DNA of 64,000 bases, taken from DASSQJ01 sp963773655. Its GTDB lineage: Bacteria; Actinomycetota; Actinomycetes; Actinomycetales; Dermatophilaceae. Shown here one piece after another: positions 43,899 through 51,682 of the stretch (the stretch's first letter is position 1; each line of letters starts with the position of its first letter). Below the pieces are notes generated by a model. The model saw only the letters and a program-made list of their open reading frames with translations, was not told where the DNA came from and made no database searches. Location of the stretch: NCBI GenBank assembly GCA_963773655.1, contig CAVZBX010000006.1, positions 1 to 64,000 on the forward strand. The letters run 5' to 3'. Both the position numbers and the translations under genes were made by a program.

Positions 43899-45107
43899 GT
43901 GAGCGGACCCCTCGACGACGTCGTCGTCATCGACCTGACCCGCGCCCTCGCCGGGCCGCACTGCGGGATGATGCTCGGCGACCTCGGGGCCCGCGTCATC
44001 AAGGTCGAGAGCCCCGACGGGGGTGACGAGTCGCGCGGCTGGGGCCCCCCGTTCGTCGGCCCCGAGGACGACCCGGTCTCCACGTACTTCCTCTCGTGCA
44101 ACCGCAACAAGGAGTCGGTGGCGCTCGACCTCAAGAGCGAGCACGGCCGCGCCACCCTCGCCCGCCTGGTCACCCGCGCCGACGTCCTCCTCGAGAACTT
44201 CCGGCCCGGGGTCCTCGACCGGCTCGGCTTCCCGGTCGAGCGGCTGCACGAGCTGAACCCCCGACTCGTCGTCCTCTCGATCAGCGGGTTCGGGCACGAC
44301 GGCCCCGAGGGAGGGCGGCCGGGCTACGACCAGATCGCCCAGGGAGAGGCGGGGCTGATGTCGCTCACCGGCCCCGACCCCGACCACCCGACGCGCGTCG
44401 GCGTGCCCATCGGGGACCTGCTCGCCGGGATGTACGGCGCCTACGGCGTGGTCGCCGCGCTCCACGAGCGGAACCGCACCGGCCGCGGACGCGTGGTGCG
44501 CACCTCGCTGCTGGCCTCGATCGTCGGCGTGCACGCCTTCCAGGGCACCCGGTACACCGTGGCCGGCGAGGTGGGCCGCGCCGCCGGCAACCACCATCCG
44601 TCGATCTGCCCCTACGGGCTCTTCACCTGCGCCGACGGGATGATCCAGCTCGCCTGCGGCAGCGAGGCGCTGTGGCGACGTCTCGCCGGGGAGTTCGGCC
44701 TCGACGCCGAGGCGCCCGGCTTCTCCACCAACCGGGAGCGGGTGGGCAACCGGGAGGCGGTCAACGCGGCCGTCGACACGGCCTTCGCCGAGCTCCCCCT
44801 CGCCGAGCTGCTCCCCCGCCTCGCCGCGCTCGGCGTCCCCGCGGGCGAGGTGCGCACTCTCGACCGGGTCTATGACTGGGAGCAGACCCGCAGCCAGGGC
44901 CTGGTCGTCGGCGTCGACCACCCGCTGCTCGGGCCGATCGAGGTGCCCGGCCCGCCGCTCCGCCTCGACGACAACGCCTACGCCGGCGGGCGCGAGCTGC
45001 ACCAGCACCCGCCGCTGCTCGGCGAGCACACCGAGAGTGTCCTCGCCTGGCTCGACCACCTCGACCAGCCGGACCACCACGGTGCCGACGGTGGCGAACG
45101 CACCTGA
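43899..45107 (+). CDS. CaiB/BaiF family III CoA-transferase
   Basis: 402 residues from GTG 43899. DVVVIDLTRALAGPHCGMML and DLGARVIKVESPDGGDESR open the interlocked-dimer fold; LLENFRPGVLDRLG and GVPIGDLLAGMYGAYGVVAAL carry the conserved region with the catalytic Asp. Family III enzymes move CoA between carboxylic acids. Here it could activate a dicarboxylate left after ring breakdown, for example malonate to malonyl-CoA. The specific acid is inferred. The next gene, carbamate kinase, is 188 bp downstream with its own promoter. Confidence 0.88.
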   Translation: MSGPLDDVVVIDLTRALAGPHCGMMLGDLGARVIKVESPDGGDESRGWGPPFVGPEDDPVSTYFLSCNRNKESVALDLKSEHGRATLARLVTRADVLLENFRPGVLDRLGFPVERLHELNPRLVVLSISGFGHDGPEGGRPGYDQIAQGEAGLMSLTGPDPDHPTRVGVPIGDLLAGMYGAYGVVAALHERNRTGRGRVVRTSLLASIVGVHAFQGTRYTVAGEVGRAAGNHHPSICPYGLFTCADGMIQLACGSEALWRRLAGEFGLDAEAPGFSTNRERVGNREAVNAAVDTAFAELPLAELLPRLAALGVPAGEVRTLDRVYDWEQTRSQGLVVGVDHPLLGPIEVPGPPLRLDDNAYAGGRELHQHPPLLGEHTESVLAWLDHLDQPDHHGADGGERT

Positions 45108-45166
45108 CCCGACCCCACGTTCGCGAGGAGGTCGAGGCGCGATGGCCGCCGAGCGGTCGTCACCGC

Positions 45167-45180
45167 CCGTGCGCACGGGA
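45167..45180. promoter_or_regulatory. 14-bp perfect palindrome upstream of carbamate kinase
   Basis: CCCGTGCGCACGGG, about 65 bp upstream of the carbamate kinase -10 box. Candidate operator. Confidence 0.35.
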
Positions 45181-45243
45181 AACGCCGAACGCCGGTACCT
45201 CCTTGGGCAGAACCTGACGACGCACGGTCCGCCCGGCGCTCCC

Positions 45244-45249
45244 TAGGGT
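45244..45249 (+). promoter_or_regulatory. -10 box for carbamate kinase
   Basis: TAGGGT 46 bp before ATG 45296; translation uses GGAGCGAGG. This promoter would drive carbamate kinase, barbiturase and perhaps the genes after them. Confidence 0.45.
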
Positions 45250-45295
45250 CGAAGCCCGGGCACCGGCCCGGTGACGACGCTGGAGCGAGGTGAGC

Positions 45296-46240
45296 ATGCG
45301 GGTCCTGCTGGCCCTGGGCGGCAACGCCATGACCGGTCCGGACGGCAGCGCGACCCCCGGGGCGCAGATCGAGGCCGTCACCGGGGCGATGGTGCACGCG
45401 GCCCGGCTGGTCGCCGACGGCCACGACCTCGTCATCACGCACGGCAACGGGCCGCAGGTGGGCAACCTGCTCGTCAAGAACGAGCTCGCCGCCCACGTGG
45501 TCCCCCCGGTTCCCCTCGACTGGTGCGGAGCGCAGACGCAGGGCACGCTCGGCATGACCATCCTCGACGCCCTCGACGTCGAGCTCGCGGCCGCCGACGC
45601 CGTCCGCCGGACCGCTGCCCTCGTCACCCGCGCCCTCGTCCGGCGCGACGACCCGGCCTTCCGCCACCCGACCAAGCCGGTCGGGCGCTACCTCGACCGG
45701 GAGGCCGCCCAGCGCATGATCGACCACGGCCAGGTGTGGGAGGACCGCGGCGAGAAGGGCTGGCGCCGCGTCGTCGCCTCGCCGGAGCCGCTCGCCGTCC
45801 TCGAGGTGGAGGCGGCCCGCACCCTGCTGGACGCCGGGTACGTCGTCATCGCCGCGGGCGGGGGCGGCATCCCCGTCGTCCGCGAGCCCGACGGCCGGCT
45901 GCGCGGTGTCGAGGCCGTCATCGACAAGGACCTGACCGCGGCCCTCCTCGGCACCGCGCTCGACTGCGACGTGCTCGTCATCGCGACCGACGTCGACCAC
46001 GCCAGCGTCGGCTTCGGCACCCCCGACCAGCGCGACCTCGGCAGGGTGACCCTCACCGAGCTGCGCCGGCTCGCCGACGCCGGGGAGTTCGGCTCGGGCT
46101 CGATGGGGCCCAAGGTCGAGGCCGTGAGCCGCTTCGTCGCCGCGGGCGGCCGTCGCGGCGTCATCACCTCGCTCACCCAGATCACCGACGCCGTCGACGG
46201 GGCCTTCGGCACCGTCGTCGAGCCCGACCCCACCCGCTGA
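45296..46240 (+). CDS. arcC: Carbamate kinase
   Basis: 314 residues. LLALGGNAMTGPDG, ITHGNGPQVGNLL, IAAGGGGIPVVRE, EAVIDKDLTAALLG, and the ending FGSGSMGPKVEAVSRFV follow the carbamate/amino-acid kinase fold closely. It converts carbamoyl phosphate plus ADP to ATP, ammonia and CO2. There is no arginine deiminase or ornithine carbamoyltransferase nearby, so carbamoyl phosphate must come from elsewhere; the AllFGH-type trio at the other end of the island is the natural source. The barbiturase gene follows after 31 bp. Confidence 0.95.
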   Translation: MRVLLALGGNAMTGPDGSATPGAQIEAVTGAMVHAARLVADGHDLVITHGNGPQVGNLLVKNELAAHVVPPVPLDWCGAQTQGTLGMTILDALDVELAAADAVRRTAALVTRALVRRDDPAFRHPTKPVGRYLDREAAQRMIDHGQVWEDRGEKGWRRVVASPEPLAVLEVEAARTLLDAGYVVIAAGGGGIPVVREPDGRLRGVEAVIDKDLTAALLGTALDCDVLVIATDVDHASVGFGTPDQRDLGRVTLTELRRLADAGEFGSGSMGPKVEAVSRFVAAGGRRGVITSLTQITDAVDGAFGTVVEPDPTR

Positions 46241-46271
46241 CCCCGGTCACCCCACGGAAAGGATCGCGCAG

Positions 46272-47399
46272 ATGCCCGACGCCATCGAGGTCCGCAAGGT
46301 TCCCCTGCACACCGTCTCCGACGCCTCCGAGCTCGGACGGCTCATCGACGACGGTGTCATGGAGGCGGACCGCGTCATCGCCGTCATCGGCAAGACCGAG
46401 GGCAACGGCGGGGTGAACGACTACACCCGGATCATCGCCGACCGCGCCTTCCGGGAGATGCTCGTCTCCCGGGGCGCCGACCCGGAGCGGGTCAAGGACG
46501 TGCCGATCGTCTGGTCCGGCGGCACCGACGGCGTCATCAGCCCGCACGCCACGATCTTCGCCACGGTGCCGCCCGAGCGGGCCGAGCCCACCGACGAGCC
46601 CCGCCTCACCGTCGGCTTCGCGATGAGCGAGGTGCTCCTCCCCGAGGACATCGGCCGCGGGGCGATGGTCACCAAGGTCGCCGACGCGGTGAAGGTGGCG
46701 ATGGAGCGGGCGGGCATCACGGACCCGGCCGACGTGCACTACGTGCAGACCAAGACGCCGCTGCTCACCATCGACACCATCCGCGACGCCAAGAGCCGCG
46801 GCAAGGACGTCTTCACCGAGGACACGCTGACCTCGATGGACGTCTCCAACGGCGGCACCGCCCTCGGCATCGCGGTCGCCCTCGGCGAGATCGACATGCC
46901 CCGCGACGAGGACGTGCTGCGCGACCGCAGCCTCTATTCGTCGGTGGCCTCGTGCTCGTCCGGGGTCGAGCTGGACCGCGCCCAGGTCGTCGTCGTCGGC
47001 AACGCCCGCGGGGTCGGCGGCCGGTACCGCATCGGCCACTCCGTCATGGACGACGCGCTCGACGCCGACGGCATCTGGGAGGCGATCCGCGACGCCGGCC
47101 TGGACCTGCCCGAGCGTCCGCACCCCTCCGACATCGGGGGCCGGCTCGTCAACGTCTTCCTCAAGTGCGAGGTGAGCCAGGACGGGATGGTGCACGGACG
47201 CCGCAACGCGATGCTCGACGACTCCGACGTGCACTGGCACCGCCAGATCAAGGCCGCGGTCGGGGGCGTCACGGCGTCGGTCACCGGCGACCCGGCCGTG
47301 TTCGTCTCGGTGTCGGCGGCGCACCAGGGCCCGGACGGCGGCGGGCCGGTCGCTGCGATCGTCGACCTCGGCGAGGACCCCACCGGCTACCGCCCCTGA
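46272..47399 (+). CDS. Barbiturase / cyanuric acid amidohydrolase family
   Basis: 375 residues, the family's usual length, with three repeated ring-opening units. Unit 1 has Lys41 in IGKTEGNGGVNDYTR and Ser82 in VWSGGTDGVISPH; unit 2 has Lys161 in VQTKTPLL and SerSer (229-230) in ASCSSGVELDRAQ; unit 3 has Lys in NVFLKCEVSQDG and Ser in VSVSAAHQGPDGGG. These three Lys-Ser pairs define the AtzD/barbiturase fold. It opens a cyclic imide: barbiturate to ureidomalonate or cyanuric acid to carboxybiuret. The pyrimidine setting favours barbiturase. No biuret or allophanate hydrolase is seen here. Confidence 0.92.
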   Translation: MPDAIEVRKVPLHTVSDASELGRLIDDGVMEADRVIAVIGKTEGNGGVNDYTRIIADRAFREMLVSRGADPERVKDVPIVWSGGTDGVISPHATIFATVPPERAEPTDEPRLTVGFAMSEVLLPEDIGRGAMVTKVADAVKVAMERAGITDPADVHYVQTKTPLLTIDTIRDAKSRGKDVFTEDTLTSMDVSNGGTALGIAVALGEIDMPRDEDVLRDRSLYSSVASCSSGVELDRAQVVVVGNARGVGGRYRIGHSVMDDALDADGIWEAIRDAGLDLPERPHPSDIGGRLVNVFLKCEVSQDGMVHGRRNAMLDDSDVHWHRQIKAAVGGVTASVTGDPAVFVSVSAAHQGPDGGGPVAAIVDLGEDPTGYRP

Positions 47400-47460
47400 G
47401 CTCGGTCGGCCCGCTCGCGCTGTCTAACCTCGGACACCGCGACGGTTGCAGCCCGGCGCG

Positions 47461-47479
47461 CCCGGGTAGACCACCCGGG
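47461..47479 (+). promoter_or_regulatory. Inverted repeat overlapping start of YqcI/YcgG gene
   Basis: CCCGGGT, AGACC, ACCCGGG; the last G is the first base of GTG 47479. A leaderless-type TAGACC lies in the middle. A bound protein or the folded RNA would cover both the promoter and the start. Confidence 0.5.
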
Positions 47480-48183
47480 TGCCTCACGTCACCACGCCCA
47501 GCCAGCTCTCGCCGCCGTCGGTGGCCGACGCCGTCACCACGATGGTCTCCCACCCCGACTACCCCTGCCTCGGCGCGCGGTCGGTGCTGCGCCGCGACGC
47601 GATGACGACGGTCGTGCTCGACGACCTCACCGACGCGTCGGCCGGCGGGTCGCTGGACCGGCTGGCGGCGCTGCTGCGCGACTACGCAGGGACGGTGGAC
47701 GTCGACGGCGACCTCGCCTCGTTCGTCGCCTGCTTCCGCGGCCCGGACCTCGCCACCGAGCGGGAGTTCGAGGAGGCACTGTGGCGCGCGCTCCAGCACG
47801 TGCACGACCACGACGCCGAGGCGTGGGCCCCGGACGTGTCGGCCGACCCGGCGGACCCGCACTTCGCGTTCAGCGCGTCCGGCACCGCCTTCTTCGTCGT
47901 CGGGCTGCACCCCCGCGCCTCGCGGATCGCCCGCCGGGCGGCCGTGCCGACGCTCGTGTTCAACCTCCACGCGCAGTTCGAGCGGCTCCGGACCGACGGG
48001 CGCTACCTGCGGATGCGCGACACCATCCGCCGCCGGGACTCCGACCTCCAGGGATGCCCCAACCCGATGGTGGCCGACCACGGGACGGCGTCGGAGGCGC
48101 GGCAGTACGCCGGGCGGGCCGTCCCGGACGACTGGGCCCCACCGTTCCGTGCCGCGGCGACACCCGAAGGGGAGCGGCGGTGA
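47479..48183 (+). CDS. YqcI/YcgG-family protein (GntA-like haem N-oxygenase family)
   Basis: 234 residues from GTG 47479. Family marks are YPCLGARSVLRRDAM near the N-terminus, FRGPDLATEREFEEALWRALQ, and VFNLHAQFERLRTDGRYLRM followed by MRDTIRRRDSDLQGCPNPMV. The group was known as YqcI/YcgG and now includes haem-dependent enzymes such as GntA, which N-hydroxylates a guanidino compound. The next gene overlaps by four bases. Whether this member is an N-oxygenase is unproven; the catabolic setting suggests it acts on a nitrogen-rich intermediate. Confidence 0.75.
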   Translation: MPHVTTPSQLSPPSVADAVTTMVSHPDYPCLGARSVLRRDAMTTVVLDDLTDASAGGSLDRLAALLRDYAGTVDVDGDLASFVACFRGPDLATEREFEEALWRALQHVHDHDAEAWAPDVSADPADPHFAFSASGTAFFVVGLHPRASRIARRAAVPTLVFNLHAQFERLRTDGRYLRMRDTIRRRDSDLQGCPNPMVADHGTASEARQYAGRAVPDDWAPPFRAAATPEGERR

Positions 48184-48869
48184 ACCCCGCGCGCGCCCGC
48201 CACGGGCGGGCCGGGGTGCCTCCGGCCTACGACGGCGGGCCGGCCGCCCCCGGGGCGCGGTGGCAGCGCATCCCACCGCAGTCCGGCGTCGCCGTCGAGC
48301 TGGCGCCCGGCGACCGCTTGACCCTGCTCGACCCGTGCGGTGAGCAGGTCAGCGACCTCTACCTGGTGAGCGCCGACGACGTCGCCGAGCAGTTCTCGTC
48401 CGGGCGCACGACCGACTTCGGGAACAGCCTCTACGTCTCCACCGGGTCGGCCCTGTACAGCAACCGCAGCCGGGTGCTGGCCGAGGTGGTCGAGGACACG
48501 GTGGGGGTCCACGACCTCACCCTGACCCCGTGCAGCCAGGCCACCTTCGACCTGCTCTACCCCGAGCTGGGCGGCGCCCCGCACCCGAGCTGCTTCGCCA
48601 ACCTCGTCCAGGCCCTCCAGCCCCACGGCGTGGACCCGGACCGGATCGGGGTGACCCTGAACGTCTTCATGGACGTGTGGACCGACGCCCAAGGGGAGCT
48701 GCACATCGACCCACCCCCCACGCGCGCAGGCGACCGCTTCACCGTCGAGGCGGTCGTGCCGCTCGTCGCCGGGGTGACCGCCTGCTCGGCCGAGAAGTCC
48801 AACAACGGGCACTGCACACCCGTGGACTGGCGGGTGGAACGGGCGGCCGGCCGCCCGGCCGGCGCCTAG
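48180..48869 (+). CDS. DUF1989 / urea carboxylase-associated family protein
   Basis: 229 residues starting at GTG 48180 in a GTGA overlap. DUF1989 marks are ELAPGDRLTLLDPCGEQVSD, FGNSLYVSTGSALYSNRSRV, then HDLTLTPCSQATFDLLY and HPSCFANLVQALQPHGV, with NVFMDVWTDAQGELHI later; conserved Cys and His may bind metal. Some DUF1989 pairs are carboxyguanidine deiminases (CgdAB); those work as two subunits, and only one is present here. Likely a deiminase or hydrolase on a urea- or guanidine-like compound. Confidence 0.8.
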   Translation: MNPARARHGRAGVPPAYDGGPAAPGARWQRIPPQSGVAVELAPGDRLTLLDPCGEQVSDLYLVSADDVAEQFSSGRTTDFGNSLYVSTGSALYSNRSRVLAEVVEDTVGVHDLTLTPCSQATFDLLYPELGGAPHPSCFANLVQALQPHGVDPDRIGVTLNVFMDVWTDAQGELHIDPPPTRAGDRFTVEAVVPLVAGVTACSAEKSNNGHCTPVDWRVERAAGRPAGA

Positions 48870-48880
48870 CGAGGAGGGTC

Positions 48881-49543
48881 CTACACGTCCGTGGCGTCCG
48901 GCCCGGGCCGGCGCACGCGGTCCGGCTCGAACCCGTGGCGCACGCCCCAGAGCACGGCCTGTGACCGCCGGGTGACCCCCATCTTGCGGTAGGCGGACCG
49001 GATGTAGCTCTTCACCGAGTTGATCGACAGGTAGGTGCGTCGGGCGATCTCGTCGTTGCTCAGGCCCTGGGTGATGAGGGCGAGCACCTCGGCCTCCCGG
49101 GCCGAGAGCCCCTCCCGGCGGCCCGGCCAGTCCCCGGTGTCGCGGTCGGCGCGGGTGAGGTCGCGGACCTGCTCGCCGGCGTGGATCCGTTCCAGGGCAT
49201 CGACGAGCTCGGCCGCCGACATCCCCTTGGACAGGTAGCCCGCGGCGCCGCTGCGCACCGCGCCGTCGACGACGTCGACGCCGGTGTTCCAGCTGTAGAC
49301 GACGACCTTGCCGACGCCCCCCTCGCCGACGATGTCGCGCACGGCCATCCGGTCGCCCTGGTGCTGGGCGAAGGTGTCGTAGAGGACGACGTCGACGGGC
49401 CGCGCGGGGGTGGTGCGCGAGTCGAGCTCGACGAGGTGGATCCGGTCGCGGTACGGCTCGAGGATGCGGGCGAGGCCCTCGACCACGATCTCGTAGTCGT
49501 TCATCAACGCCACCCGGACGGGCGCGCGGGCAGCCTCGGGCAT
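48881..49543 (-). CDS. LuxR/NarL-type response regulator
   Basis: 220 residues from ATG 49543. A receiver-like domain (VRVALMNDYEIVVEGLARIL, VDVVLYDTF, KVVVYSWNTGVDVV, AAGYLSKGMSAAELVDAL) and a C-terminal GerE helix-turn-helix (LSAREAEVLALITQGLSNDE, then IARRTYLSINSVKSYIRSAY). The acidic pocket is DY rather than DD, and the phospho-Asp region reads LYDTF, so phosphorylation may be weakened. It has no partner kinase beside it. TACCTT ends 6 nt before the ATG. It ends 11 bp from the convergent DUF1989 gene. Confidence 0.88.
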   Translation of the reverse strand: MPEAARAPVRVALMNDYEIVVEGLARILEPYRDRIHLVELDSRTTPARPVDVVLYDTFAQHQGDRMAVRDIVGEGGVGKVVVYSWNTGVDVVDGAVRSGAAGYLSKGMSAAELVDALERIHAGEQVRDLTRADRDTGDWPGRREGLSAREAEVLALITQGLSNDEIARRTYLSINSVKSYIRSAYRKMGVTRRSQAVLWGVRHGFEPDRVRRPGPDATDV

Positions 49544-49549
49544 GCCGCC

Positions 49550-49555
49550 AAGGTA
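49550..49555 (-). promoter_or_regulatory. -10 box for leaderless LuxR-type regulator
   Basis: Minus-strand TACCTT ends 6 nt before ATG 49543. Confidence 0.55.
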
Positions 49556-49670
49556 TCCCACCGGGTACGCCGGCCGGGCGGCCCCGCAGCCGAACGGCTC
49601 ACCCTTTGGGGTGCAGCGGGCGCCGCCGGGCTCCTGCCAGCATGGCCCGGTGAGGGGCGGGGGCCGCGAG

Positions 49671-49766
49671 GTGAGCACCGTGGGCTGCACCTTCCGGGGG
49701 AGAGGCCACGTGCTCGCCTTCGCGACCCTCGCCGCCGCCCGCCGACCCGAGGGAGTGGCCGTGTGA
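49671..49766 (+). CDS. Possible 31-residue upstream open frame
   Basis: GTG 49671 to TGA 49766, overlapping the glycosyltransferase start (GTG 49763) by four bases in a GTGA. It would couple translation like the other operon joints here. The peptide has no recognisable feature and no clear ribosome site, so it may be only a leader or chance. Confidence 0.25.
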   Translation: MSTVGCTFRGRGHVLAFATLAAARRPEGVAV

Positions 49767-50782
49767 TCGGCTGGTACGTCCACCACGTGGGCCTCGGCCA
49801 CGCCACGCGCGCCACGGCGGTCGCGTCCCACCTCCGGCACGACGTGGTCGGGCTCGGCTCCGGCCCGCGGCCCCCGGGGTGGCCGGGGTCGTGGGTGCCG
49901 CTGCCGCGCGCCGACGACGAGGGCGGCACCGCAGGCGCCCTCGACGTCACCGCTCGCGGCCGGCTGCAGTGGTCGCCGCGGCACGACGCCGGCCTCGCCG
50001 ACCGGCACGCTCGGCTCGCCGCCTGGCTCTCCACGGCCCGACCATCGCTCGTCGTCGTCGACGCGTGCGTGGAGGTCGCGGTGCAGTGCCGGCTGAGCGG
50101 GATCCCGGTCGTGGCCGTCACCCTCCCCGGGGACCGGCGCGACCCCGCGCACACCCTCGCGCACGACCTCGCCGAGGCGCTGCTCGCCCCGTGGCCCGCC
50201 GGCACCCACGAGCAGTCGTGGCCGCGCGACTGGCAGGACAAGGCCTGGTGCGTCGGTGCCATCAGCCGCTTCGACGGGGCCCCGGCGCCGGCCAGGTCCG
50301 CCACCCGACGGGAGGCGCCCCGGGTCCTCCTGCTCTGGGGCCCGGAGGGCCGGACGGTTCCGGCCGAGCAGGTGCGGGCGGCACGCGCCGCCACCGCGGG
50401 CTGGGAGTGGGTGGAGCGGAGGCGTGGCTCGGGGGCCGACGACCTCGCGGAGCTGCACGCGGCCGACGTCGTCGTCACCCACGCGGGCCTCGGGGCGCTG
50501 GCCGAGGTCGCCGCCGCCCGGCGTCCCGCGGTCGTCGTGGCCGAGCCCCGGCCGTTCGACGCGCAGGCCGCGAGCGCCCACGTCGTGGATCGCCAGGGCA
50601 TCGCGGTGGGCCTGGACTCCTGGCCCTCCCCCTCGGCCTGGCCCTGGCTGCTCGACCGGGCCCGCGCGCTCGGCGGCGACGGGTGGCACCGCTGGAGCAC
50701 CGGGCGGGGGGCCGAGTCCGCCGCCGAGCACCTCGACTCCCTCGCCGACCGGCTCACCACCACAGGAGGCAGCACCCGATGA
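49763..50782 (+). CDS. Glycosyltransferase, GT-B fold (GT28/MurG-like)
   Basis: 339 residues from GTG 49763. WYVHHVGLGHATRATAVASH is the glycine-rich N-terminal loop of GT28/GT1 enzymes; PSLVVVDACVEVAVQCRLSG follows. The C-terminal donor site is VLLLWGPEG and ADVVVTHAGLGALAEVAAAR with RRPAVVVAEPRPFD. A nucleotide-sugar-dependent transfer is likely; acceptor unknown. It overlaps the next gene, also a glycosyltransferase, so the two should act on the same glycan. Confidence 0.82.
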   Translation: MIGWYVHHVGLGHATRATAVASHLRHDVVGLGSGPRPPGWPGSWVPLPRADDEGGTAGALDVTARGRLQWSPRHDAGLADRHARLAAWLSTARPSLVVVDACVEVAVQCRLSGIPVVAVTLPGDRRDPAHTLAHDLAEALLAPWPAGTHEQSWPRDWQDKAWCVGAISRFDGAPAPARSATRREAPRVLLLWGPEGRTVPAEQVRAARAATAGWEWVERRRGSGADDLAELHAADVVVTHAGLGALAEVAAARRPAVVVAEPRPFDAQAASAHVVDRQGIAVGLDSWPSPSAWPWLLDRARALGGDGWHRWSTGRGAESAAEHLDSLADRLTTTGGSTR

Positions 50783-51672
50783 CGCCCTGCGTCGCCGTCG
50801 TCACCATCGTGCGCGGACGCCACGCCCACCTGCGGGCCCAGCGCTGGGGGATGCGCCGCCAGCTGCGTGCTCCCGACCTGCACGTCGTCGTCGCCATGGA
50901 CGACCCCGACGTGGCGGCGGCGCTCGCCGACGACGACGCCGCGGCCCCGCCACCGTGGACCACCCGCGTGATCGACGTGCCACTGGTCCACGGGCGGCTG
51001 CCGGTGGCCGCCGCCCGCAACGCCGGGGTGGCCGAGGCGGGAGCGGCCGGCGCCGAGGTGCTCGTGCTGCTCGACGGCGACTGCATCCCGTCCCCCGGGC
51101 TGGTCGACCGCTACGCGGGGGTGCTCTCCGAGCGGTGCAGCCGAGGGGCCGACCGCCCGGTGGTGGCCTGCGGTGAGGTGCGCCACCTCGACGCCGCGAC
51201 GACCGCACTGGACGCGGACGCGCGCACCTGGGAGGCGCTGGACGCCGGCTCGAGCCCGCACGCCGGCCGTGCGGTGGTCTCCGCACGCGGGCGCCGGGTC
51301 GCTGACCTGCGGACGTTCTGGTCGCTGTCGTTCGCGACCACCGCGGCCGCCTGGGACCGGGTCGGTGGCTTCGACGAGGAGTACGTGGGGTACGGCGGGG
51401 AGGACCTCGACTTCGGTCAGCGGCTCGGCGCGGCCCACGGCACCCTGCTGTGGCTGGGCGGCGCGGTGGCCTACCACCAGCACCACGACGGCCACGGCCC
51501 CCCGGCGCGGCACGTGCGGCAGGTCGTCGAGAACGCCAACCGGTTCGCGCAGCGGTGGGGGTGGTGGCCGATGCGGGTCCTGCTCGACGAGCTCGAGGAC
51601 ATCGGCCTGGTGACCCGGGGCCCCGACGGCCACTACGCCGTCACGGCGCAGGGTGCGGTGGGCGGCCGCTGA
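50779..51672 (+). CDS. Glycosyltransferase, GT-A fold (family 2-like)
   Basis: 297 residues; ATG overlaps the preceding stop (ATGA). CVAVVTIVRGRHAHLRAQRW, AAARNAGVAEAGAAGAEVLV and LLDGDCIPSPGLVDRY (the DxD-type metal site) are GT-A marks; WDRVGGFDEEYVGYGGEDLD is the GT2/galactosyltransferase C-terminal motif. There are no membrane helices. With the GT-B enzyme it probably builds a small glycan or glycolipid; the donor and acceptor are not visible. Confidence 0.85.
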   Translation: MTPCVAVVTIVRGRHAHLRAQRWGMRRQLRAPDLHVVVAMDDPDVAAALADDDAAAPPPWTTRVIDVPLVHGRLPVAAARNAGVAEAGAAGAEVLVLLDGDCIPSPGLVDRYAGVLSERCSRGADRPVVACGEVRHLDAATTALDADARTWEALDAGSSPHAGRAVVSARGRRVADLRTFWSLSFATTAAAWDRVGGFDEEYVGYGGEDLDFGQRLGAAHGTLLWLGGAVAYHQHHDGHGPPARHVRQVVENANRFAQRWGWWPMRVLLDELEDIGLVTRGPDGHYAVTAQGAVGGR

Positions 51673-51682
51673 GCGGCGCGGG

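Noticed and set aside
46272..47399. s-Triazine (cyanuric acid) degradation locus
   Set aside because: Family cannot be split by eye, but no biuret hydrolase or allophanate hydrolase is nearby, while the uracil-type permease, hydroxylase and deaminase fit barbiturate.
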